Positions 16,953 to 25,988 of a stretch of 64,000 bases of DNA are shown in pieces; the first letter of the stretch is position 1, and every line of letters starts with the position of its first letter. A program made the translations under genes and the position numbers. Source of the DNA: CAVRUD01 sp963724285 (GTDB taxonomy: Bacteria > Chloroflexota > Chloroflexia > Thermomicrobiales > UBA6265); the NCBI GenBank assembly GCA_963724285.1, contig CAVRUD010000005.1:62001-126000 (forward strand), given 5' to 3'. The notes beneath the pieces were generated by a model that saw only the letters and a list, made by a program, of their open reading frames with translations, made no database searches and was not told where the DNA came from.

Positions 16953-19120
16953 ATGATCAATTACCGGTCATACGCGACCTATTCCCGTTGGGATGGCACG
17001 CAGCAGATCGGCGGCCTCGATGCCGACGAACTGATGCGGGCCATCTCCGACGATGTCATGCAGGGAGGCGACCTTCAGCGCGCCCTCCAGCGGCTGTTCC
17101 GCTGGGGATTCGAACGCCCCGACGGCGAGCAGGTTCCTGGCCTGCAGGAAATGCTGAACCGTCTCCGGTCCCAGCGCCAGGAGCAGCTCAACCGCTACGA
17201 CCTCGGCTCGATTCTCGACGACGTCAAAGAGCGCCTCGATCAGATCGTCCAGACCGAGCGCGACGGTATCGACCGGCGGTCTGGACGAAGCGCGGTCGCG
17301 TCAATCCGAAGCTGATGGCAATAGTCAGCCGCAGGACGGCGAAGCGAGACGACGCGCAATCCGACCAGCAGCAGTCAGGAACACGGCAGGCGGGGGAGCA
17401 GCAGAGCGGCGGCGAACAAAGCGGTCAGCAATCTGGAGGCCAACAGGTTGGCGGCGGTGCTCCCGATCCCGACCTGATGAACATGCTCGAGCAGATGGCC
17501 GCCAAGAAGCGCGATCAGCTCGACAAATTGCCTAAAGATCCGGGCGGCGCGATCAAGGAGCTTCACGAGTACGACTTCATGGACCCCGAGGCCCGGCGTC
17601 AGTTCCAAGAACTGATGGCGATGCTGCAGCAGCAGGTCATGCAGTCGACCTTCCAGGGGATGCAGCAGGCGCTCGGCGACATGTCGCCCGAGAACATCGC
17701 CGAAATGCGCCAGATGCTCCAGGAACTCAACGAGATGCTTGAGCGCCGGGCGGAGGGCCAGGACCCTGGGTTCGAGCAGTTCATGCACCGCTGGGGGCAC
17801 TATTTCGGCCCCGGGATTGAGTCGCTTGACGATCTGCTGGAGCACATGCAGCGCCAGATGGCGGCCATGAACCAGCTCATGCAGAACATGTCGCCTGAGC
17901 AGCGGTCGCAACTCGACTCGATGATGCAGGCGATTATGCAGGATCCCGGATTGCAGGAGCAGATGGGTCGCCTCGGCCAGAACCTCGGTCAGGCGATGCC
18001 GGCGGAGAATTGGCGCAACCGCTACAACTTCTCAGGCGACGAGTCGCTGACGCTCTCCGAGGCCGTCCGGATGATGGATCGCCTGAACGAGTACGACGAA
18101 CTCGAGGACGACCTCAAGAACGTCCGCGACTGGAAAGACCTGGCGGCCCTCGACGACGACCGCATCAGCGATCTTCTTGGCGACGATGCCAAGGAGCACA
18201 TGCAGCAGCTCGAGCAGCTGACGCAGATCCTGGAAGACGCCGGTTACATCAAGAAGAACCGCAAGGGATACGAGCTGACCCCGACCGGCGTTCGCAAGAT
18301 CGGCGAGAAGGCCCTGCACGACATCTTCCTGCATCTGAAGAAGGACAAGGTCGGCCAGCACGAGCTGCAGCAGACAGGCGGCGCCGGCGAGCGAACCGAT
18401 ACGAGCAAGCCGTACGAGTTCGGCGACCCGTTCTTGCTCGACTTGCCCAAGACGATCATGAACGCGGTCCAGCGAGACGGCGCCCACTCGCCGGTGCGGC
18501 TATCGCCGACCGACTTCGAGGTCTACCGCACCGAGCACACCACCCGCTCGGCCACCGTGCTCATGGTCGACATGAGCCGGTCGATGTACTACAGCGGTTG
18601 CTTCCTGGCGGCCAAGAAGGTGGCGCTGGCGCTGGATTCCCTGATCCGGGGCAAGTATCCCCGGGATCACCTCTCCATTCTGGGATTCTCGTATATCGCC
18701 CAGGAGCTAAAGGCGGCCGATCTGCCGATGCTGGACTACAACGAGTTCAACTACGGCACCAACATGCAGCACGGCTTCCAGCTTGCCCGCCAGATCCTGG
18801 GGCGGCAGAAGGCGAGTAACAAGCAGATCATCGTCATCACCGACGGTGAGCCAACCGCGCACTTCGAGGACGGCCGGGTCAGCTTCAACTACCCACCAAC
18901 GCCGAGGACGTTCCGGGAGACGTTGCGGGAGGTGATCCGCTGCACCCGCGACGGCATAACGATCAACACGTTCATGCTGGAGCAGTCGCCGTACATGGTG
19001 ACGTTCATCAACGACCTGATGCGGATCAACAATGGCCGCGTTTTTGTCGCCAGCCCGGACCGCCTTGGCGAATACATCCTTGTCGATTACGTGGCCAACA
19101 AGCGCAAATGGATCAACTAG
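16953..19120 (+). pseudogene. von Willebrand factor A protein, two 1-nt frameshifts in the linker
   Basis: Co-chaperone-type VWA protein, about 720 aa when corrected, expected to work with the preceding ATPase in metal insertion or complex remodelling. The first 109 residues (MINYRSYATYSRWDGTQQIG onward) read in one phase to 17279. The authentic sequence then continues as LDEARSRQSEADGNSQPQDG in the next phase, implying an extra base at about 17280. It returns as DAQSDQQQSG in the third phase, implying another at about 17350. A Gln/Gly linker and Met/Gln-rich helical region follow. The C-terminal VWA domain has the MIDAS motif DMSRS in TVLMVDMSRSMYYSG and later FNYGTNMQHGFQLAR. Confidence 0.85.
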
Positions 19121-19188
19121 ATCCCCGTCTGGCCCTGGACACAAGCGTAGCGAATAGGCGGCGTCGGCAGTAAGCCGGCGCCGCCTAG

Positions 19189-19387
19189 AGCCTGTTATGT
19201 ACGTTTGGATACGCCGCCGAACCAAACAAGGTGATTGGCGCGCTGAAAGCCCTCAGGAACAGCTGTTCCGGGGCCGTTGGGGTTCGAGGCGCTTGACCGA
19301 TCAGGCAATCGTCGGCAAAAGCGCGATCGTGGATGAGGAACATCGGCGAATATGCCCCGAGACCGTTCGAGAAGTGCATAACAGGCC
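19189..19387. mobile_element. 199-bp MITE-like element with CTAG target duplication
   Basis: Terminal inverted repeats AGCCTGTTATG (19189-19199) and CATAACAGGCC (19377-19387) match at 10 of 11 positions. They are directly flanked by CTAG on both sides (19185-19188 and 19388-19391), consistent with the YTAR target of IS5-type transposases. The interior contains no transposase-length ORF, so the element would be non-autonomous. It sits at the left edge of a very GC-rich island. Confidence 0.7.
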
Positions 19388-19391
19388 CTAG

Positions 19392-19833
19392 AGATTTTCG
19401 AAAAGCTTGTTCGTGTTCCGCTGCGGTCTCTTATCCCCTACCTCCAAGTTGCATTGTGCGTAAGGGTCTGGGCGCGGACTGGGTGCTTGAGCCGGGCCGC
19501 CGCGCTGCTCGGCCCGGGCGGTCGGCGGACGGGCCGCGTCCTCGCGGGAACACGACGGGCAACCGAGCGCCGGCGAGCGGCGGGCCCACGCGGTCCACGG
19601 GCGCTGCGCCATGTCCCAGCATGCCGAGTCCCGCGACCGACCACATCGCGTCCGCCCATGCGGCGGGGATACCCCAGGTGCTCGCGGCACCACCCCCGAT
19701 CCGGGTCGGCGCGCCCGGGGGCAACGAGGGCCACGAGGCCGTACGGCCGCGGCCCCGGGCGCGCGGCGGCCGACCGGCGGGAGCGACGCGCCGAGGTCGC
19801 GCTCCCGCGCGTCGTGATCGCCGGTGTCCCGGC
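19392..19833. other. very GC-rich region without assignable gene
   Basis: A stretch of about 440 bp between the MITE-like element and the cytochrome stop codon. It is open in several frames on both strands because of its extreme GC content. None of the translations has recognisable motifs, and no frame has a plausible Shine-Dalgarno. It could hold a decayed gene downstream of the sulfite-dehydrogenase pair, but I cannot support a coding call. Confidence 0.5.
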
Positions 19834-20352
19834 TCAGGCCACCGGTGTGCCCGCCGCCTCGGCGGGGGTGAACACGTCGGGCCGCGGGTCGGGGCTGGTG
19901 AAGCCGGCGTGGTTGGGCATGACCACCTGCGGCAGCGTTTGGGCATCCATCACCGCGTCCTCGGGCACGATGCCGTTCAGGTGGAGGAGGTAGGCGCAGA
20001 GCGCGTAGACCTCGTCGGGCGTCAAGGACTGCGGGTTGTCGGCCGGCATCGCCCGCCGGATGTAGTCGAAGAGGACCGGCGCGTACGGCCAATAGCTGCC
20101 GACCGTCTTCATCGGCGCGTCCGTGTCCAACGTTCCCTGGCCGCCGACCAGCGCCGGGACGCCTTCGGTCCCTTCCCCCTGCGCGCCGTGGCACTTGGCG
20201 CCGAGCTGGGCGAAGAGCGCTTCGCCCTCCTGGACGGTGCCGCTGCCCGGTGGCAGCCCCTCCCCGTCCGGCTTGACGTCGATGTCCCAGCCGGCGACCT
20301 CCTCGGCGCCGGCCGGCTGTCCGAAGCCGAAGGTTCCCTCAGGCGTAGACAT
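19834..20352 (-). CDS. cytochrome c-like partner of sulfite dehydrogenase, lacking one heme Cys
   Basis: 172 aa with one cytochrome c domain: ALFAQLGAKCHGAQGEG, then MPADNPQSLTPDEVYALCAY with the distal Met (RRAMPADNPQ) and a hydrophobic last helix. The heme-attachment motif is GAKCH instead of CxxCH: the first Cys is Gly51, encoded GGC where TGC would give Cys. Only Cys54-His55 remain. There is no signal peptide, although the domain should act outside the cytoplasm. The ATG at 20352 overlaps the end of the molybdoenzyme gene by 14 bases. By position it is the electron acceptor of that enzyme, as SorB is for SorA. Confidence 0.8.
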   Translation of the reverse strand: MSTPEGTFGFGQPAGAEEVAGWDIDVKPDGEGLPPGSGTVQEGEALFAQLGAKCHGAQGEGTEGVPALVGGQGTLDTDAPMKTVGSYWPYAPVLFDYIRRAMPADNPQSLTPDEVYALCAYLLHLNGIVPEDAVMDAQTLPQVVMPNHAGFTSPDPRPDVFTPAEAAGTPVA

Positions 20353-21649
20353 TGGTCACCTCCCCGTCGGCGGCGACGGCCCAGGTCGTGATCCCGTTGA
20401 AGTGGTAGAAGGAATTCACCCCGCGCGCCTCGACCAGTTGCGCCAGCGTCGGCTGGACGTAGCCCGTCTCGTCGACCGCCCGGCTCTGGAGGCGCGTCGG
20501 TTGGCCGTCCCACGTCCACGGCAAGCGGAAGCGGGTCCAGGCCACCGGCAAGATCGGCTCCTGCAGCGTCGCCTCCGCCCAGGTGGCGCCGCCGTCGGTG
20601 GACACGTCGACCCGGTCGATGCGGCCCCGCCCCGACCAGGCCAATCCGGTGATCTCCCAGAAGCCGGGGCCGGGGATGCGCTGCCCCGCGGAGGGGGCGG
20701 TGATGACCGACTTGGCCTCCATCACGAAGGTGAACTGGCGGGAGGTGCCGTCGGGCAGCAGGTCGGTGTAGTGGGTGGTCTCCTGCTGGGTGTGCCAGGG
20801 AGCGTCGCCGACCTCGAGCCGGCGCAGCCACTTGACGTTCATGTTGCCCTCGAAGCCGGGCAGGAGCAACCGCACGGGATAGCCCTGAGAGGGCCGCAGG
20901 TCCTCGCCGTTGGCGGCGTAGGCCAGCAGGCCTTCGCGCATCGCCTTCTCGACCGGGATGCTGCGGTCGTGGCCCGTGGCGTCGGCGCCTTCGGCCAGCA
21001 TCCAGGCGCCGCCCGGCTTGATCCCGACCTCGCGCAGGACGGTCGCGACGGGCACCCCCGTCCACTCGGCGGAGCTGGTCAGGCCGTGCGCGATCTGGAC
21101 GGTCGGCGCGATTCTCGCCTCCTGCCACCCGAAGTTCGAGTTGCCCGCGCACTCCAGGAAGTGGACCCGCGAGACCGCGGGGAAGCGCTTGAGGTCGTCG
21201 ACGGTGAAGACGGTCGGCCGCTCGACCAAGCCGTGGACGAGCAGCCGGTGCTCGGCTGGGTCGACGGCGGGGATGCCGCCGTGGTGGACCTCGTAGAAGA
21301 GGGCGTTCGGGGTGAGGGTGCCGTGCAGGTCCGCCAGCGGCGAGAAGCTGACACCCGGCGCCGGGGCCACGCGGACGACGCCCTGCTCCTGCGGCGCCCG
21401 CTCGCTGAGCTCCGAGGACGGGGCGCCGGGCTCCTGCATCCAGGCGGGGACGTTCGGGGGTAGGTTCGCCCCGGGCGCCGGGGCGACGGCGGGCGTGGCC
21501 TCCTGGGCGGCCAGACCGGAGCGGGCCGGACCCGCCCGCCCGGACAGCGCGGCGACCAGACCGGCGGCGCCCGTGCCGAGCGCGGCGCGCCGCGAGAGGC
21601 GATGCCGGGAGAAGCGTGCGGCGAACTGCGCGAGGCGACCGGGGTCCAT
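20339..21649 (-). CDS. SoxC/SorA-type molybdopterin sulfite dehydrogenase, Tat-exported
   Basis: 436 aa. The N-terminus has a twin-arginine signal (SRHRLSRRAALGTGAAGLVA). The oxidoreductase molybdopterin-binding domain has the Mo-ligand Cys in HFLECAGNSNFGWQ and the substrate-site region GYPVRLLLPGFEGNMNVKWL. The C-terminal Mo-co dimerisation domain has ITGLAWSGRGRIDRVDVSTD. Such enzymes oxidise sulfite to sulfate in the periplasm or cell-wall space and pass electrons to a c-type cytochrome, here encoded immediately downstream. The gene has higher GC than its wider surroundings and is divergent from a second Tat-exported protein. Confidence 0.88.
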   Translation of the reverse strand: MDPGRLAQFAARFSRHRLSRRAALGTGAAGLVAALSGRAGPARSGLAAQEATPAVAPAPGANLPPNVPAWMQEPGAPSSELSERAPQEQGVVRVAPAPGVSFSPLADLHGTLTPNALFYEVHHGGIPAVDPAEHRLLVHGLVERPTVFTVDDLKRFPAVSRVHFLECAGNSNFGWQEARIAPTVQIAHGLTSSAEWTGVPVATVLREVGIKPGGAWMLAEGADATGHDRSIPVEKAMREGLLAYAANGEDLRPSQGYPVRLLLPGFEGNMNVKWLRRLEVGDAPWHTQQETTHYTDLLPDGTSRQFTFVMEAKSVITAPSAGQRIPGPGFWEITGLAWSGRGRIDRVDVSTDGGATWAEATLQEPILPVAWTRFRLPWTWDGQPTRLQSRAVDETGYVQPTLAQLVEARGVNSFYHFNGITTWAVAADGEVTNVYA

Positions 21650-22050
21650 GGCGTCTCCCTTCCGTGAACACGACCGTCGGGTCGAGCTGGTGGTGCCGGC
21701 TGGTCCCTGCGTTCGACAGTGCGGATGCGGTCCACCTTACACCCACTGGACCCAATGTCAATCCTGCCCAGCTGTTTCCGGGGTTGTGCCCTAGCCGTGC
21801 CAGGTCGTGCGGCGGCGAGGCGACCGCGTCGGCGAGGACTGCGCGTCTCCACGGTCGGCCAGGACGGCGGGAGAGAGCCCGCGGCCGCCGAGCGTGGCGG
21901 GGGATGGCGGCCGTAAGGTAGGTGGACATCCCCGCCATCGGTGCTACGATGGGCCCTATCCAGAGTTCTCGGTTCCCAGGCGGCCCACCTCGACCCGTCG
22001 TCGTCATCGTCCGGCAACACTGCCGGGCCCGTCGCGCAAGGGAGGACTCC

Positions 22051-23001
22051 ATGCATCGCGCACCGCTTGCCTCGGCCGCCGGCCCGCCGCTCAAGCCTCG
22101 TAGGCACGGCCACGCTCACTTTTGGCACCGCGCGCTCTCCCGCCGCCAGGTCGTGCGGACGGCGGCCGGGCTCGTCGTGACCGGCGTCGGGGTCGGCCGC
22201 GCTGGTCGGGCCCTCGCCCAGGACGGCGCCATGGCGACCCCGAAGCCGATCCCCGGCGGGATCGATCTGGGTGGCGGCGAACTGATCCACGTCTACGACT
22301 ACTCCCAGGGATTCGAACCGGCGACGATCACCGACTTTCGTGGGTTGGTTGGCATCAACCACCTGCGCACCGAAGGGACGGTCACATCCGGCGGTGGCGG
22401 AGGACCGAGCACGCCGACCGCGACCGGCGATCGCCTCGTGGTCGACGTCGATATGCGGTTCATGCAGGGGACCTACATCGGCGAGGACGGGCAGCCGCAT
22501 CAGGGCACCTTCGGCTTCGTCTGACTGGACCTCTTTGTCGGAGCGGTCGCTCCCGACTTCAGCAACCAGATCCACGACTTCCAGCCCGGCATCGCCGCCA
22601 ACGGTCTCTTCTGGACGGTCCCCCTGCCCGACGACGCCGTGCGGGTGGACCTCGCGGCCGGTACGGCCGAGATGCACGTCCCCAACCTCGACGTCATCGA
22701 TGGCTACAGCTTCCCCAGCCTCCTGGCGGGCGGCCCGAGCGAGCCGGCGTCCGTCGGCTTCGACGTCTGGTGGCACACCCCGACGGCGGTCGAGCAATTG
22801 CGGGACGAGATGCAGGGGTTCGCCGCGACGCTGCTGGAGGTGACGAGCGAGATCGCCTTCACGGCCCAAACGGCCGACTTCGCCTTCGCCAGCGACCCGC
22901 CGTCGGCAAGCGAGACCCTCTACGCTCGGATTGGGTTCGAGGCAAACGGCACCTTCCTGCCGCCGGCCGGCGCCCCGACCGACGCCACCCCCACGCCCTA
23001 A
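22051..23001 (+). pseudogene. Tat-exported protein of unknown function with an in-frame TGA
   Basis: About 316 codons. A twin-arginine signal (ALSRRQVVRTAAGLVVTGVG) is followed by a secreted domain with IHVYDYSQGFEPATITDFRG and GINHLRTEGTVTSG. The frame meets TGA at 22522-22524 after GTFGFV. It then continues without loss of phase (LDLFVGAVAPDFSNQIHDF) and good coding character to TAA at 22999-23001. A single base change, for example TGG to TGA, would explain the stop. The ATG at 22051 has GGGAGG upstream. I recognise no named family. Divergent placement beside the sulfite dehydrogenase suggests joint transfer or regulation. Confidence 0.7.
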
Positions 23002-23026
23002 GCGACCCGGGAACCGGAGCACGAGA

Positions 23027-23054
23027 GCCGGCGCCGCGGTACCGCGGCGCCGGC
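23027..23054. terminator. 28-bp perfect palindrome after the Tat-protein gene
   Basis: 23027-23040 is the exact reverse complement of 23041-23054, so the 28 bases form one uninterrupted palindrome of extreme GC content 25 bases after the stop. There is no T-run. It is probably a stem-loop terminator of the GC-rich island. Confidence 0.6.
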
Positions 23055-23149
23055 GGTTCCGCACCCGCTTGGATAGCGCCGTAGTCCACCGCCGTATCCG
23101 GTCGGCGACACCGGCACGCGCGGCTCGCACGAGCTTCAGAAACGCCCGT

Positions 23150-23224
23150 TTTTGAGACTCCCCGACAGTCCTCGACCTTTCATCCGTTTCGCGGGCATTT
23201 GCTGTGTCTATACCCGTCTCAAAA
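23150..23224. repeat. short inverted repeat TTTTGAGAC...GTCTCAAAA
   Basis: A 9-bp inverted repeat (23150-23158 and 23216-23224) encloses about 57 bp of lower GC content at the right edge of the GC-rich island. It may be a remnant of insertion-sequence ends, but no target duplication is evident. Confidence 0.35.
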
Positions 23225-23314
23225 TCTATGTCTCATGGTCGGCCTATGTGGGCGACTACTGAGATCCCAGAACCCTAGCAAAGGCTAGGCAGTTGGACGA
23301 ACGCCACACGATGA

Positions 23315-23410
23315 GTGGTCATCATCGAGGATGCACGCTGGGCTGACGACGCCACGCTTGATTTCCTGCGCTTCGTCGGTCGCCGGATCGATTCCACTGC
23401 TCTCCAGGCT
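23315..23410 (+). pseudogene. fragment of a LuxR-family AAA regulator
   Basis: Thirty-two codons read VVIIEDARWADDATLDFLRF and then VGRRIDSTALQAF. This is the Walker B region of the large MalT/LuxR-type ATPase regulators (typically VIEDAHWADEATLDLLR). Sequence on either side has no similarity to the rest of such a protein. It is a short relic left by deletion or insertion next to the GC-rich island. Confidence 0.6.
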
Positions 23411-23447
23411 TTTTCATCGGGCCGGTGCGTTTGTGAGACACCTCGAC

Positions 23448-23960
23448 TCACTTCGCTTGTTCGATGTCGTCCCGCCATCGCTGGAGCGGGAGCGGCGGAA
23501 TGTCCATTCCGTATTCTGGGCCGATCGCGAGGACCCTCTCGACCTCCGCCCCATCGGGCGGGGACGCGGCGGACCCGGGGGTCGCCGGTTTGCCGATCGC
23601 GAAGAACATCCCCTCGATCCCGCCCGGGGTAAAGAGGAGGAGCATTCTCGCGGGCTAGGCGCCCATATTCCTGAACCGGTGGAACACCCCCTTCGGGATG
23701 GTGACGAACGTTCCAGCAGGCGCGGTGAAGGTTTCGTCACCATCCATGATCTCGAGCGCGCCGTCGAGCACGTAGTAGTACTCCATCTCCCGGTGGTGGA
23801 TGTGGGGTGGTGGCCCGCCTCCCGGCGGGATGATGGCCTCAAAGAGGGTGAGCATCCCGTCGGACGTCTCGCCGACCGCCTTGAAGGTGTAGGTGTCGCC
23901 GGACATGTGGACGGCGCGGCCCGCGCCGGGTGCCAGCTGGGAAACGCGGTGCTGCGGCAT
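23448..23960 (-). pseudogene. cupin-domain protein interrupted by an in-frame TAG
   Basis: About 170 codons from an ATG with GGGGAGGA upstream. The cupin barrel is intact: PPHIHHREMEYYYVLDGALE (metal-ligand His residues) and APAGTFVTIPKGVFHRFRN. After RFRNMGA the frame hits TAG (23655-23657) and then continues in phase as PARMLLLFTPGGIEGMFFAI and on to EYGMDIPPL. The family normally has a Ser at this point, so TCG to TAG explains it. The short 101-aa product would retain the metal site but lose the C-terminal lid. Confidence 0.75.
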
Positions 23961-24191
23961 GAGGGTCCTCCCCGTGTGTCCGAGAAGGCTTCAATGCTTC
24001 GCTGGGTCTGGATGAACGATATACGAGTGGTGGGTAGAGCACAATATGTAACCACGTCGGCGAGATCAGATTTGTTTGCGGATAAGCGCAATTGTACGCA
24101 AAAGCCGTTTTGGTGCTGGGCGGGGCATATCGCGTGCATGTGCGGATTAAGATTTCCGGCGGTTATTGGAGCATTTCGACGAGGGATTGAG

Positions 24192-24713
24192 ATGAAATCG
24201 ATAGACCGCGCTGATCCGGACATTCAGCGAAAGCGGCTAATCTGGGCGGGCCTGCTGTTCGGCGTTGGACTCGGCGGCTTCTTTGACGGAATCGTGTTGC
24301 ACCAAATCCTCCAGTGGCACCATATGCTTACCAGCGAGGGCAGTTATCCATCGACCACCGTTGCCGGGTTGGAGACCAACACGCTGTGGGACGGGCTGTT
24401 TCACGCTACGACCTACGTCGCGACCATTGCCGGATTGGTGCTTCTGTGGCGAGCACTGCGGACACCTCACTACGCGCCGATTTCCACGGCCTTGTTGGCC
24501 GGCTTGCTGCTCATGGGATGGGGTTCGTTCAATCTGGTCGAAGGCACAATCGACCACCACATTTTGTCCATCCATCATGTTCGGGAAGATTCCAGCAACC
24601 GGACTTTCTGGGACATCGCGTTTCTGGTGTGGGGCGCGGTGATGCTGGTCGGCGGTTGGCTTCTCGCCAAGTCCGCTGTGCGACCCGATGAACGACGAGT
24701 CTGCCCGCGCTAA
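24192..24713 (+). CDS. DUF2243 integral membrane protein
   Basis: 173 aa with four predicted helices: LLFGVGLGGFFDGIVLHQIL, YVATIAGLVLLWRAL, ALLAGLLLMGWGSFNLVEG and IAFLVWGAVMLVGGWLL. The paired signatures GFFDGIVLHQILQWHHM and NLVEGTIDHHILSIHHVR are diagnostic of DUF2243. The clustered His residues in both suggest metal or heme binding in the membrane. The ATG at 24192 is preferred because the upstream part of the open frame lacks coding character. Function unknown. Confidence 0.85.
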   Translation: MKSIDRADPDIQRKRLIWAGLLFGVGLGGFFDGIVLHQILQWHHMLTSEGSYPSTTVAGLETNTLWDGLFHATTYVATIAGLVLLWRALRTPHYAPISTALLAGLLLMGWGSFNLVEGTIDHHILSIHHVREDSSNRTFWDIAFLVWGAVMLVGGWLLAKSAVRPDERRVCPR

Positions 24714-24938
24714 CTTTCTCAAAGGCACCTCCTCTTCTTCCCTAGCGCCCTACCCTACTGCAATCGTCGATTGGTGTTTATGTAAATCTAAGCGAGCTAC
24801 CTATTCGCGGCTCGCGGCCGCGAGTAGACATCCTTGGAGCCCGAGACACAGGTTATATGCACCTGCCCGATTTCGGGCGACAATGCCGCTCAACAGGTGC
24901 GGCCGAATACGGCCGGCACCGGATGAGGAGCCCGCCCG

Positions 24939-25988
24939 GTGTATGACCTTGTCAAGACGCTTACGGAGTTGCCCGGTCCGGTCGGCCACGAGGACGCCGT
25001 ACAGGACTGGATCGCAGGGGAATGGGCCGAGTTAGGCGTCGAGATGCAGCGAACGCGGGTGAACAACGTCATTGCGCGCATCGGTGGCGCCGGCAAACGC
25101 CTGCTCATCATGGGGCACGCAGACGAAATATGCCTGATGGTGAAGAGCGTCGACGACGACGGCTTTCTTCGCCTCTGGCCGTTCTACGGTGACCAGCTCG
25201 GGCATGTACCAAGGTGGTTTTCGCCATTCAGCCAGCCCGCACTTGTGCTGGCCGACTCCGGCCTCGTCCCCGGGTACATCGCAACCGCCAGCGGCCATGT
25301 CGTCGGGGGTCGCTCCAGCCAGAAGGACAAGCTGGAGTGGAACGACCTCTTCGTTGATCTGGGCATCGGCTCCCGAACAGACATCGAGGCGCTCGGTATT
25401 CACCCCGGGTGCCGCGTGATCTGGAATCCCGAGACGCGGCGACTAGGCGCAGATTGCATCACCGGCAAGGCGATGGACGACCGAGCGGCCCTGGCGATCG
25501 CGACCGAAGTCGGCCGTCGCCTTTCCGGTCGATCGGATCTTGCCTACGAGGTCTGGCTGGCGTCGACCGTGCAGGAGGAGAACGGCCTGATCGGGGCAGC
25601 CAGCGTCGTCGACACCCTTGAGTTCGACTGCTGCATCAATCTCGATGTCGGATTGACCGGCGACATCCCCGGTCCAAACACGGTGGATTTCCCCTGTAAA
25701 CTCGGCGCCGGTCCGATCCTGGTTCATCAGGACAGCTCGTGTCACTACAGCCGGAAGATGATCGCCGAGCTGGTTGGAGTCGCGGCGGCCAACGAGATTC
25801 CCGTGCAGCAAGCCGTCTTCCAAAACTACGGCAGCGATGGCGCCTCGTTGATCCGGCGCGGCGTCGAGACGGCCTTGCTAACATACCCGACCCGCTACAC
25901 CCACTCGCCGATCGAGACCGTGAGCGAACGAGACCTCGAGCACTGCGTTGAGCTGATCGTCGCCTTCGCAACTACTGCTTCAGCCTGA
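24939..25988 (+). CDS. M42-family metallopeptidase
   Basis: 349 aa related to tetrahedral aminopeptidases (FrvX/TET). Dizinc ligands are recognisable: His in LLIMGHADEICLMV, Asp in GKAMDDRAALAIA, the catalytic Glu pair in STVQEENGLIGA, Asp in CCINLDVGLTGD and His in TRYTHSPIETV. The PDZ-like insertion domain is short. It starts at a GTG with ATGAGGAG 8 bases upstream. A 14-bp palindrome CTCGCGGCCGCGAG (24811-24824) lies in the 225-bp upstream gap. Cytoplasmic peptide turnover is the expected role. It overlaps the convergent phosphoesterase by 9 bases. Confidence 0.88.
   Translation: MYDLVKTLTELPGPVGHEDAVQDWIAGEWAELGVEMQRTRVNNVIARIGGAGKRLLIMGHADEICLMVKSVDDDGFLRLWPFYGDQLGHVPRWFSPFSQPALVLADSGLVPGYIATASGHVVGGRSSQKDKLEWNDLFVDLGIGSRTDIEALGIHPGCRVIWNPETRRLGADCITGKAMDDRAALAIATEVGRRLSGRSDLAYEVWLASTVQEENGLIGAASVVDTLEFDCCINLDVGLTGDIPGPNTVDFPCKLGAGPILVHQDSSCHYSRKMIAELVGVAAANEIPVQQAVFQNYGSDGASLIRRGVETALLTYPTRYTHSPIETVSERDLEHCVELIVAFATTASA

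Noticed and set aside
19388..20194. A long minus-strand ORF through the GC-rich region
   Set aside because: Arg/Pro/Ala-rich translation without motifs, typical of shadow frames in very GC-rich DNA, and it overlaps the cytochrome gene.
22522..22524. TGA as a selenocysteine codon
   Set aside because: No hairpin resembling a bacterial SECIS directly follows, no redox motif surrounds it, and the window has two other in-frame stops of different type.
20109..23130. Minus-strand ORFs of 661 and 683 codons over the sulfite dehydrogenase and Tat-protein genes
   Set aside because: Composition is typical of antisense shadows; the recognised genes explain the region.
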